Assembly: GCA_044224905.1 (NCBI GenBank)
Contig: JBGAJN010000001.1
Span: 496,001 to 560,000 of the forward strand
Origin: JBGAJN01 sp044224905
GTDB lineage: Bacteria > Verrucomicrobiota > Verrucomicrobiia > Limisphaerales > JBGAJN01
Length of the DNA: 64,000 nt
Direction of reading: 5' to 3'
A program made the position numbers and the translations under genes. Shown here piece after piece: positions 9,158 to 16,172 of the stretch. Position 1 is the stretch's first letter; each line of letters starts with the position of its first letter. The notes below the pieces were generated by a model, which worked only from the letters and a program-made list of their open reading frames with translations, did no database searches and had not been told where the DNA came from.

Positions 9158-10284
9158 GGCAGCGACGAAAGAAACTTCACGAGCATCCGCGTGCCGCGGT
9201 CGAGTTCGGAGGTCGAAATCCATTCATCAGCGGTGTGCGCTTGCGCGATGTCGCCGGGCCCGAATACGACGCTGGGAGTGCCGCCGTGTGCCAACACCGA
9301 GGCGTCGCAGAAGTAGTTTGCTCCGATGGGCTGGCGCTGTCCGACGCTCCGGAGAAACTGTTGCACGAGCGGCAGATGTGGATTGGTTTCCAAAGGGAGG
9401 CACGGGTTGCCCTTCGAATCGGCGAGCGACGCGTGGAGATTTTCTTTCCGGAGCAAGGCGGTGATTTCCTTGCGCACGGTGGCCTCGGTTTCGCCGGGCA
9501 ACGTGCGGCGATCAGCGATCATCTCGCAGGCGGCGGGCACAATGTTGGCCTGCGAACCGCCGCGCATGGCGCCGACGCTGATGGTCGCGTGGCCGAGTAA
9601 CGGGTGCCGGCGGCGACGAAGTTGTGAGGCGTATTTCGTCTCCAATAGATCGACCACGCGCGCCATTTCGTGAACGGCATTCTTCCCGCGATGCGGCTCA
9701 GCGCCGTGAGCCGCGCGCCCGCGCGTGGTGAAGCGCAGCCAGAGATCGCCTTTGTGTGCGGTGATGAGTTTAAGACGGGTGGGTTCGCCAACGATGCCGA
9801 GATCCGCCTTGAACCCGCTCTTCACCAAGGCGTGTGAACCGCACTGGGCGAATTCCTCATCGATCAACGCGGCGAAGAAAATCTCCGTGTGCGCGGGCCG
9901 TTGCTTGCTTTTGGCGAGCGCACCAACGGCGGAAAGCATCGCGGCCACGCAGCCTTTGGTATCGCACGCACCGCGGCCGTATAGCCGGCCAGCCTTTGTG
10001 CGGGGAGAAAACTGCTCGTCGCTGACCACGCCCACCGTGTCCATATGCGGCGCGAGGACGATGCGATGCTTCACTTGACCAGTGGGCGAGAGCCGGGCGA
10101 GAAGATTGGGACGTTGCGGGAAGACGGGCCGGAGTTCCACATCGAGCCCCAGCCGCGCGGCAGTGGCCGCGAGAAAATCAGCCACGCGCCCCTCGCCTGC
10201 CCGCGGATCGTTGGCGGGAAGGAAAGCGGGATTGACGCTGGGAAGCGCAATCAGTTCGCGGAGCAGTTTGATCGAGTCGGCCAT
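9154..10284 (-). CDS. M20 family metallopeptidase, ArgE/DapE type
   Basis: A 376-residue zinc hydrolase of the acetylornithine deacetylase/succinyl-diaminopimelate desuccinylase group. The metal ligands are visible in order: APHMDTV, GRGACDTKG, the IDEEF pair of acidic residues, IVGEPT, and a final histidine in AQAHTADEW. These enzymes cleave amide bonds in N-acyl amino acids or small peptides in the cytoplasm. The start was set at MADSIKLL because upstream residues look non-coding. It lies in a run with glycosyltransferase and flippase genes and is coupled to the former by ATGA; whether it deacylates an amino sugar or an amino acid here is open. Confidence 0.8.
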   Translation of the reverse strand: MADSIKLLRELIALPSVNPAFLPANDPRAGEGRVADFLAATAARLGLDVELRPVFPQRPNLLARLSPTGQVKHRIVLAPHMDTVGVVSDEQFSPRTKAGRLYGRGACDTKGCVAAMLSAVGALAKSKQRPAHTEIFFAALIDEEFAQCGSHALVKSGFKADLGIVGEPTRLKLITAHKGDLWLRFTTRGRAAHGAEPHRGKNAVHEMARVVDLLETKYASQLRRRRHPLLGHATISVGAMRGGSQANIVPAACEMIADRRTLPGETEATVRKEITALLRKENLHASLADSKGNPCLPLETNPHLPLVQQFLRSVGQRQPIGANYFCDASVLAHGGTPSVVFGPGDIAQAHTADEWISTSELDRGTRMLVKFLSSLP

Positions 10285-10353
10285 GCGTTCCCCGTGGGGA
10301 ATTGCGCGGGAGCTTACGGGTGAGGTGGTGGGGTGTCGAGCGCGGAGCACCGG

Positions 10354-11358
10354 CTATCGCACCGCACGCGGGATAAATTTCTGCACCCGCATGCCGACGG
10401 AAACTTCGACGACGTAGATTGAACCATCGCGGGCGACGGCCACGTCGTGCGGCCAAATGAATTCGCCGGGCCCATGGCCGAACGAGCCGAACGTCTCGAG
10501 CACATGGCCGTCGGCATCGAGCCGAACCATGCGTGCGCGGTCGGGGCTGTTCTTGGATTGATCGCCGCCATCGACGGCAAAGATCGAACCGTCACGAGCG
10601 ACCGCTACGGACCACGGGCGACCGAGGTCGGTGCCCTTCCACTCGACGAGGAATTTTCCTTTGGGATCGAAAACTTGCAGGCGCGCGTTGCCGCGGTCAG
10701 CGACGACCACGCGTCCGCTTGCATCAAGCGCGATGCCGTGGGGGACGCGGAGTTGACCGGGGCCAGCGCCTTTGGTTCCCCACGAGAAAAGGAATTTGCC
10801 GTCGCGGGAAAATTTCGCGACGCGGCTGTTTTGGTAACCATCGCTCACGTAGAACGATCCGTCCGGCGCCACGGCGACATCGGTGGGCTGGTTGAAATGC
10901 CCGCCGTCGTCGCCCGCCTTTCCCTTCTCGCCGAGTGTCAGGAGGAGTTTTCCTTCGTGAGTGAACTTGAAGACCTGTTGCCGGACGACATCTGTGAGCC
11001 AGACATTGTCTTCGTGATCGACGGTTAGTCCGTGCGGAAGGTGGAAGAAATTCTCTCCCCATGCAGTGAGCTGCCGGCCGGTCGAGCCATCGAACACGAG
11101 CACCGTCGCATTGGTGATCGCGTGATCACGGCGCTTCATCGCTTCCGACCAGCCTTGCTGGGCACGGGTGAAGATGAACACGTTGTCGTGCGAATCAACG
11201 CCGACGCCGGAGACTTGCCCGAGCGAAGTGCCCGCCGGCAACGCGGGCCAATTGGTGACAACGCTGTAGAGACGTGGTGTAGCAGTTTCAGCCGCGAATG
11301 AGCTCGTCAGTGCGAGTGAGAGCAACACCGCGTTCAATGGAAGGAACGGCAGTTTCAT
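10354..11358 (-). CDS. Secreted NHL-repeat beta-propeller protein
   Basis: A 334-residue protein beginning with a clear signal peptide (MKLPFLPLNAVLLSLALTSS, cleavage likely near AFAAE). The rest consists of about six NHL repeats; each has the pattern FNQPTDVAVAPDGSFYVSDG, LRVPHGIALDASGRVVVADR, FIWPHDVAVARDGSIYVVEV. NHL propellers are non-enzymatic binding folds or, in some cases, lyase scaffolds (peptidyl-alpha-hydroxyglycine lyase); no catalytic set could be picked out. It lies between the epimerase and peptidase genes with 69 and 24-base gaps. Export to periplasm or surface is clear; ligand is unknown. Confidence 0.8.
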   Translation of the reverse strand: MKLPFLPLNAVLLSLALTSSFAAETATPRLYSVVTNWPALPAGTSLGQVSGVGVDSHDNVFIFTRAQQGWSEAMKRRDHAITNATVLVFDGSTGRQLTAWGENFFHLPHGLTVDHEDNVWLTDVVRQQVFKFTHEGKLLLTLGEKGKAGDDGGHFNQPTDVAVAPDGSFYVSDGYQNSRVAKFSRDGKFLFSWGTKGAGPGQLRVPHGIALDASGRVVVADRGNARLQVFDPKGKFLVEWKGTDLGRPWSVAVARDGSIFAVDGGDQSKNSPDRARMVRLDADGHVLETFGSFGHGPGEFIWPHDVAVARDGSIYVVEVSVGMRVQKFIPRAVR

Positions 11359-11382
11359 TTGCGATCGTAGGCGCGAACGGCG

Positions 11383-12336
11383 TCAACCTTTCTGCTGCTT
11401 GAACCACTCCACGAAGAGCGGAATTCCCTCCTCGATTCTTACCTTCGGTTCGTAACCGAGCATCGCCTTCGCTTTGGAAATATCCGCGTAGGTGAGCGGG
11501 ACGTCGCCAGCCTGGTTGGGGAGGCGTTCGATGATCGCTTTCTTGCCGAGCGAGTTCTCCAGCAATTCGATCAGGCGCGCGAGGGAGACGGTTTCGGAAT
11601 TGCCGAGATTGAAGATTTCGCATCCAAACGCTTTTCGTGTGCAGGCGAGCACGCCTTGCACCGTGTCGCTCACGTAAGTGTAGTCGCGCGCGGTCGAGCC
11701 ATCGCCGTAAACGGGGATCGGTTTGCCAGTCGAGATGAGCTTGGCGAACTTGTGGATCGCGAGATCGGGTCGTTGACGTGGCCCGTAAACGGTGAAGAAG
11801 CGGAGCAACGCGATGTCCATCCCGTGAACGTGGTGATAGACGTGGCCGAGCGCTTCACAAGCGAGCTTGCTGGCGGCGTAGGGCGAAATGATCCGCTGCG
11901 TCGGGTCGCTCTCGGAGAATGGAACCTTGGGGTTAACGCCGTAAACAGACGACGTCGAGGCGATGATTACTTTTCGTACGCCCCGATGGCGGGCGGCTTC
12001 GAGAAGATTGACCGTACCTTCGACGTTAGTCTGCTGAAACGTTTCCGGCTCCTGCAGACTCGGCCGGACGCCGGCGAGTGCCGCGAGGTGGATGATCTGA
12101 TCGAACTGGACGTTGAAGAACAGGTTGCGGAGCGCGGTGGGCTCGGCGAGATCGCCCAGCACGAATGTGAAAGCGCCACCCAGCGAGCGGGTTGCGGCGA
12201 GGTTCCGTTCCTTCACCGCGACGGGATAAAACGGATGAAGGTTATCGAACGCCCACACCGCGTGGCCTTCGCGGAGCAACGCTTCACAGACGTGAGATCC
12301 GATAAAACCGGCGCCGCCGGTAACCAGGAAATTCAT
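11383..12336 (-). CDS. NAD-dependent nucleotide-sugar epimerase (UDP-glucuronate 4-epimerase type)
   Basis: A 317-residue extended short-chain dehydrogenase. GGAGFIG near residues 7-13 is the NAD-binding glycine motif, STSSVYG holds the catalytic serine/threonine, and SPYAASK is the YxxxK pair. The RFFTVYGPRQRPDLA and GDGSTARDYTYV stretches are typical of UDP-glucuronate/UDP-glucose 4-epimerases. The reaction would invert a nucleotide sugar for surface polysaccharide. MNFLVTGG is taken as the start at 12336; a methionine two codons upstream is equally possible. It is the first gene of the minus-strand run and diverges from purC across about 66 bases, which must hold both promoters. Confidence 0.85.
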   Translation of the reverse strand: MNFLVTGGAGFIGSHVCEALLREGHAVWAFDNLHPFYPVAVKERNLAATRSLGGAFTFVLGDLAEPTALRNLFFNVQFDQIIHLAALAGVRPSLQEPETFQQTNVEGTVNLLEAARHRGVRKVIIASTSSVYGVNPKVPFSESDPTQRIISPYAASKLACEALGHVYHHVHGMDIALLRFFTVYGPRQRPDLAIHKFAKLISTGKPIPVYGDGSTARDYTYVSDTVQGVLACTRKAFGCEIFNLGNSETVSLARLIELLENSLGKKAIIERLPNQAGDVPLTYADISKAKAMLGYEPKVRIEEGIPLFVEWFKQQKG

Positions 12337-12402
12337 GGGCATGAAGCTATCGGCGAAACTTTGAACTTTGAACCTTAAACTTCTACCGATTATGCTGTGC
12401 CC

Positions 12403-13293
12403 ATGACGAACGAGCCTCTGCTCCAAATCGAATTACCCGGCATCCCGAAAATCAAAAGCGGTAAGGTCCGCGAAATGTTTGATCTCGGCGATCGCTTGTT
12501 GCTGGTAGCCACCGACCGCATCTCCGCCTTCGATTGCATCATGCCCAACGGCATCCCGCGCAAAGGTGAAGTGCTCACGCAGATTTCCCATTTCTGGTTC
12601 GACCAGACCGAAGGGATCATCGCCAACCACCGCCTCGCGCGCCCGACCGATCCGCTGCCGCCGAAGCTCGCGCCTTTCAAGGACCAGCTCGCGGGCCGCA
12701 GCATGATCGTGAAGAAAGCGAAGCCGCTCGCGATTGAGTGCGTGGTACGTGGTTACCTCGCGGGCTCCGGTTTGAAGGAATACAAGGCGCAGCAAACCGT
12801 CTGCGGCATCAAGTTGCCCGCCGGCTTGACCGAATCCGCCGAACTTCCCACGCCGATCTTCACGCCCGCGACGAAGGCTGAAACCGGCCACGACGAAAAT
12901 ATCTCGTTCGAAGTCGCCGCGGAAATCGTCGGCGCGGATATCGCCGAGCAGGCGCGCGATGTGAGTCTGCGGATTTATTCCTTCGCTCGCGAATACGCGC
13001 GGCAACGCGGCATCATCATCGCCGATACCAAATTCGAGTTCGGCATGTATGAGGGCAAGTTGATCCTGATCGACGAGGTGCTCACGCCGGATTCCTCGCG
13101 CTTTTGGCCGGCGGCGGAATACAAGCCGGGCCGCAGTCAGCCGAGCTTCGACAAGCAGTTCGTGCGTGACTACCTCGAAACGCTCGACTGGAACAAGCAG
13201 CCGCCGGCGCCGAAACTTCCCGCTGAGATCATCGCCAAATCGCAGGCGAAGTATCTCGAAGCTTATCGTTGGTTGACGGGCCGCGACCTTTGA
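12403..13293 (+). CDS. purC: Phosphoribosylaminoimidazole-succinocarboxamide synthase
   Basis: A 296-residue SAICAR synthase, which joins aspartate to CAIR in purine synthesis using ATP, in the cytoplasm. Diagnostic segments are IKSGKVREMFDLGDRLLLVA (ATP site), TDRISAFD, VVRGYLAGSGLKEY, and IADTKFEFGMYEG followed by LIDEVLTPDSSRFW. The length and order match the long form found in many bacteria and in fungi. I took ATG at 12403; a GTG two codons upstream is in frame. The stop overlaps the possible TTG start of the next gene (TTGA at 13290-13293). Confidence 0.95.
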   Translation: MTNEPLLQIELPGIPKIKSGKVREMFDLGDRLLLVATDRISAFDCIMPNGIPRKGEVLTQISHFWFDQTEGIIANHRLARPTDPLPPKLAPFKDQLAGRSMIVKKAKPLAIECVVRGYLAGSGLKEYKAQQTVCGIKLPAGLTESAELPTPIFTPATKAETGHDENISFEVAAEIVGADIAEQARDVSLRIYSFAREYARQRGIIIADTKFEFGMYEGKLILIDEVLTPDSSRFWPAAEYKPGRSQPSFDKQFVRDYLETLDWNKQPPAPKLPAEIIAKSQAKYLEAYRWLTGRDL

Positions 13294-13706
13294 GGTCTTC
13301 AGCCACAAAACCTAAATTTGCTCCTGGTTTTCGAATCTCTGGGCGAGACGCGGTTGTATTGATTGTCGGTTTTATTGCCGCTGTCAGCTTGTGGACTTCG
13401 GTCTGGCCTGCGGGCCTGATCGTCGCCGTGGTGGTGGGTCACTTCTTCTTGTTTTGTAACGTCTTTAGAATCTCTCGTGGCTTGGAGTTGATTTGGGCCG
13501 GAATTTTCTTGGCCGCGGCTGGCTCGACTATTTGTCTTGGCGTTCCGAGCTGGCCACTGACTTTGGGAATTGCCGCTTGTGTGACGGCGGTTGTGATCGC
13601 GTGTGAGATGAAAAAGTCTTCTTACCATGGTGTCGGTTGGCAGCGAATTAATCCCGATTTGAAAACTTGGTGGGAAGCCAATCGTGTAAACGGCAAGACA
13701 GATTAA
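13290..13706 (+). CDS. Small inner-membrane protein of unknown function
   Basis: A 138-residue protein with four predicted hydrophobic stretches (for example AVVLIVGFIAAVSLWTSVW and LELIWAGIFLAAAGSTICL) and a polar tail ending NPDLKTWWEANRVNGKTD. I do not recognise a family. The likely TTG start overlaps the purC stop; reading can also begin at TTG 13269 inside purC. Base composition is visibly lower in GC than in purC or xerC (runs such as TTGATTTGGG), which may mean a different history. The xerC start follows four bases after the stop. Confidence 0.6.
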   Translation: MRSSATKPKFAPGFRISGRDAVVLIVGFIAAVSLWTSVWPAGLIVAVVVGHFFLFCNVFRISRGLELIWAGIFLAAAGSTICLGVPSWPLTLGIAACVTAVVIACEMKKSSYHGVGWQRINPDLKTWWEANRVNGKTD

Positions 13707-13709
13707 TCC

Positions 13710-14630
13710 ATGCAAAACCTCGTCGAAGATTTTTGCCAATATCTCCGGCACGAGCGCGGGCAATCCGAATACACACAGAAGAATTACCAGGCCGCCCTGA
13801 ATAACTTCATCGAGTGGGCGGCGCGGCAGAAGCTTACCGATTGGCGCGCGGTGGAATTGTCCCACCTGATGGCGTTCCTCCAGCACGAGCAACAGCGCGC
13901 GCTGGTCACCGAGCCGGAAGATTCCACCCGCAAACTCAGCACCGCGACCCTCTACGGCGAAATTTGCGCCCTCCGCGCGTTCTACCGATTCGCCGAAGCG
14001 GAAAAACTTCTGCCGATGAACGTCGCGGAGAATCTTTCGCTGCCGCGCCGTTGGAAGCGCCTCCCGAAAGCGCTGACGAATTCCGAGGTTGATCAACTGC
14101 TTCGGCCGATAAAGCCTGAGACGCCCGAGTCGCTGTGCGATCAGGCGATTCTCGAAGTGGCCTACGCTTCAGGGCTGCGGCTCGCAGAGCTGCGCAATTT
14201 ACGCATCGAGCAACTCCATCTCGAAGCCGGCTTCATCAACATCATCGGCAAGGGGAACAAAGAGCGCGTTGTTCCGATTGGTCGCAAAGCCATCGAAGCC
14301 ATGCAGCGGTATCTCACGATCGCGCGACCGAAACTCGTTAAGCCGAAATCGCCGGGGAACGTTTTCCTCAGCCGCCGCGGCACGGTGTTCGCACGGGTGT
14401 CGTTGTGGTGGCGGATCAAACGTCGCGTGCGCATGGCCGGTGTCACGCGCAACGTCACGCCCCACATGCTCCGCCACAGTTTCGCGACGCACCTGCTCGA
14501 GCACGGCGCGGACCTTCGCGTGATTCAGGAGCTTCTCGGTCACGCTAACATCAGCACGACGGAGATCTACACGCACGTAACGGGGAACCGTCTGCGCGAC
14601 GTGCACCGCAAGTTTCATCCGCGCGGTTGA
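13710..14630 (+). CDS. xerC: Tyrosine recombinase, XerC type
   Basis: A 306-residue site-specific recombinase with the usual XerC/D architecture: an N-terminal SAM-like core-binding domain (VEDFCQYLRHERGQSEYTQ) and a C-terminal catalytic domain. All active-site residues can be placed: Arg in ASGLRLAELRNL, Lys in IIGKGNKERVVPIG, HxxR in HMLRHSFATHLLEHG, His in LLGHANISTTEIYTH and the nucleophile Tyr within that same segment. XerC acts with XerD at dif to resolve chromosome dimers. No dif sequence was recognised nearby. A tRNA-like fragment lies 10 bases downstream. The length and conservation favour the housekeeping recombinase, not an element integrase. Confidence 0.85.
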   Translation: MQNLVEDFCQYLRHERGQSEYTQKNYQAALNNFIEWAARQKLTDWRAVELSHLMAFLQHEQQRALVTEPEDSTRKLSTATLYGEICALRAFYRFAEAEKLLPMNVAENLSLPRRWKRLPKALTNSEVDQLLRPIKPETPESLCDQAILEVAYASGLRLAELRNLRIEQLHLEAGFINIIGKGNKERVVPIGRKAIEAMQRYLTIARPKLVKPKSPGNVFLSRRGTVFARVSLWWRIKRRVRMAGVTRNVTPHMLRHSFATHLLEHGADLRVIQELLGHANISTTEIYTHVTGNRLRDVHRKFHPRG

Positions 14631-14639
14631 CATGATTTC

Positions 14640-14666
14640 GTGGCCGTAGCTCAATGGTATAACGCC
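14640..14666 (+). other. tRNA 5'-half-like fragment
   Basis: The bases from 14640 follow the order of a tRNA 5' end: a seven-base acceptor-like GTGGCCG, TA, D-stem GCTC, a seven-base D-loop AATGGTA, then TAAC where GAGC would be expected. The D-stem cannot close and no anticodon or T-arm follows; the next gene's ATG starts at 14668. It looks like a remnant of a tRNA (GCCGTAGCTCAATGGTA is common in tRNA-Gly-like genes), though a chance match cannot be excluded. Confidence 0.4.
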
Positions 14667-14667
14667 T

Positions 14668-15519
14668 ATGAAAAATCTGCGCTTGCCAACCTTGCTACTC
14701 GCTGTGGCCGTCGCCATCGGTGCTGTGATTGTGGCGCTGCGTCAGCAACGGGCACTCGATCTTCAACGCATCGAGACCTCGAAGTTGCAGCGGGAACTTG
14801 AGGAAGTGCGCGCGGCCAATGCGGACGCGGATCGCTTGCGGCAGCAGAACGCTTCGCTGGCCACGCGCGTCGCTGATAGTTCCGAACTCGCCAGGTTGCG
14901 TGCCGACAGTTCGGAGCTTCGCCGCTTGCGGGATGAGTTGGCGATGTTGAAAGCCGCCCGCGCGAAGGAGCTCGCGACGGCGGCGGCTACGGCGAATGCC
15001 GCCGCGGCAAGCGCCACCAATGCGGCCAGCCGCGCGGAGAATCAGCTCACTGCGAAGGGAACCGCGCAGCTCAAGCACGGCGAATCGTTCGTTACGGGCG
15101 GTTGGGATCTGGGCGAAGGCAAGCGCGGCTACGCGCTGGTCACACCGACGCTACACACCGGCACCGACGGGCAGACCGCGGTGTTCATGGAATCGCGGGT
15201 GTTCGCTATACCTGAAAGTTCGCTCGCCGAGACGGGACTTCAGAGCATCGTTTCGAACGGTCGCGATGCAGATCAGTATGGCGTGACCGATCCCGCGATG
15301 ACGCGACAGTTATTTGATCGTCTTGCGAACATCAAAGGGGTGGAGATGCTTTCGACTCCCAGCGTATCGACGCGCAACGGGCAGGCCGCAACGATTCAAG
15401 TCGGTGGCCAGGACGGCAGCGGAGGATTGAACATTCAGCTTTCGCCATCCGCGACGCAGGAGGGAATGCAAATGGGCTTTCAGCTCAATCTGAATCCCGC
15501 CACCAAACCGAAGCAGTAA
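14668..15519 (+). CDS. Membrane-anchored coiled-coil protein with secretin-like C-terminal segment
   Basis: A 283-residue protein: one membrane helix at about residues 8-24, then a long charged coiled coil (to about residue 100), an alanine-rich linker, and a beta-rich C-terminal half. In the last 70 residues, VEMLSTPSVSTRNGQAATIQVG followed by IQLSPSATQEGMQMGFQL parallels the secretin in this window, which has IDVMAAPRITTLSGRQTQIAV and then LDVIPYVSADGYTVQMTI. The tail therefore looks like a fragment of the secretin core. No ribosome site is seen; a tRNA-like fragment abuts the start. Function unknown, possibly a periplasmic partner of a secretin. Confidence 0.65.
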   Translation: MKNLRLPTLLLAVAVAIGAVIVALRQQRALDLQRIETSKLQRELEEVRAANADADRLRQQNASLATRVADSSELARLRADSSELRRLRDELAMLKAARAKELATAAATANAAAASATNAASRAENQLTAKGTAQLKHGESFVTGGWDLGEGKRGYALVTPTLHTGTDGQTAVFMESRVFAIPESSLAETGLQSIVSNGRDADQYGVTDPAMTRQLFDRLANIKGVEMLSTPSVSTRNGQAATIQVGGQDGSGGLNIQLSPSATQEGMQMGFQLNLNPATKPKQ

Positions 15520-15560
15520 CGGCTGCGGCGATTAGAAATATCCCTCCGGATCGCAGCGGG

Positions 15561-16082
15561 TTACTTCAACTTCGCGATCGCTTCCTTCATCTCGCTCAGA
15601 TGCGTGTCGGCAGAAGGAACGTCGGTGACGTGTTTGATGACGCCGTCTTTGCCGATCAGGAAACTCACGCGGCGCGACATCGGCTTGCCGGTCATGGCGG
15701 CGCCGAAGGCTTCCGTGATTTTCCCATCGGTGTCGGCGAGGAGCGTGAAGTTCAACTTGTGGTCGGCGATGAATTTCTGGTGGCTCGCCTCATTGTCGCG
15801 GCTAACGCCGAGCACGGTAACGCCGTCCTTGTTCAGTTCGTCCATGCGATCACGGAGACCGCACGCTTCCTTGGTGCATCCGGGCGTATTGTCCTTCGGG
15901 TAAAAATAAATCAACACGGCGCCTTTCTTCAGCGCGTCGGCGAGTTTGACCGTCTTGCCGTTCTGGTCTTTGCCGGAAACAAGCGGAGCCTTGTCGCCGA
16001 CTTTCGGCGTCGCAGCCGGAGCAACGACCAGTGAAGCGAACAGAATCGCAGTGATGAGCGTGGTGAGTGACAGATTTTTCAT
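15561..16082 (-). CDS. Exported peroxiredoxin, BCP/thiol peroxidase type
   Basis: A 173-residue AhpC/TSA-family peroxiredoxin. After a signal peptide (about residues 1-24, ending VVAPAATP) comes the thioredoxin fold with YFYPKDNTPGCTKEACGLRD; the first cysteine is the peroxidatic one and the second, five residues on, is the resolving cysteine of atypical 2-Cys BCP enzymes. It would reduce hydrogen peroxide or organic peroxides in the periplasm. Most BCP proteins are cytoplasmic, so the signal peptide is a distinguishing feature. No Shine-Dalgarno sequence is seen in the pyrimidine-rich leader before the ATG at 16082. Confidence 0.85.
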   Translation of the reverse strand: MKNLSLTTLITAILFASLVVAPAATPKVGDKAPLVSGKDQNGKTVKLADALKKGAVLIYFYPKDNTPGCTKEACGLRDRMDELNKDGVTVLGVSRDNEASHQKFIADHKLNFTLLADTDGKITEAFGAAMTGKPMSRRVSFLIGKDGVIKHVTDVPSADTHLSEMKEAIAKLK

Positions 16083-16172
16083 AGAGAGAGTGTGTGGTGT
16101 GGTGGCTTAAGATTTCAACGTGTTGACGGAGGCAGACGCGGTTTTGTTCAGTATGGGAGGGAGACAATTTTT

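Noticed and set aside
8297..9316. Plus-strand open frame of about 339 codons
   Set aside because: Antisense to the second glycosyltransferase; high Arg/His content and no family resemblance.
13710..14630. XerC as the integrase of a mobile element at the tRNA-like fragment
   Set aside because: Size and motifs fit the housekeeping XerC; purC and other core genes lie next to it, and no element boundaries were seen.
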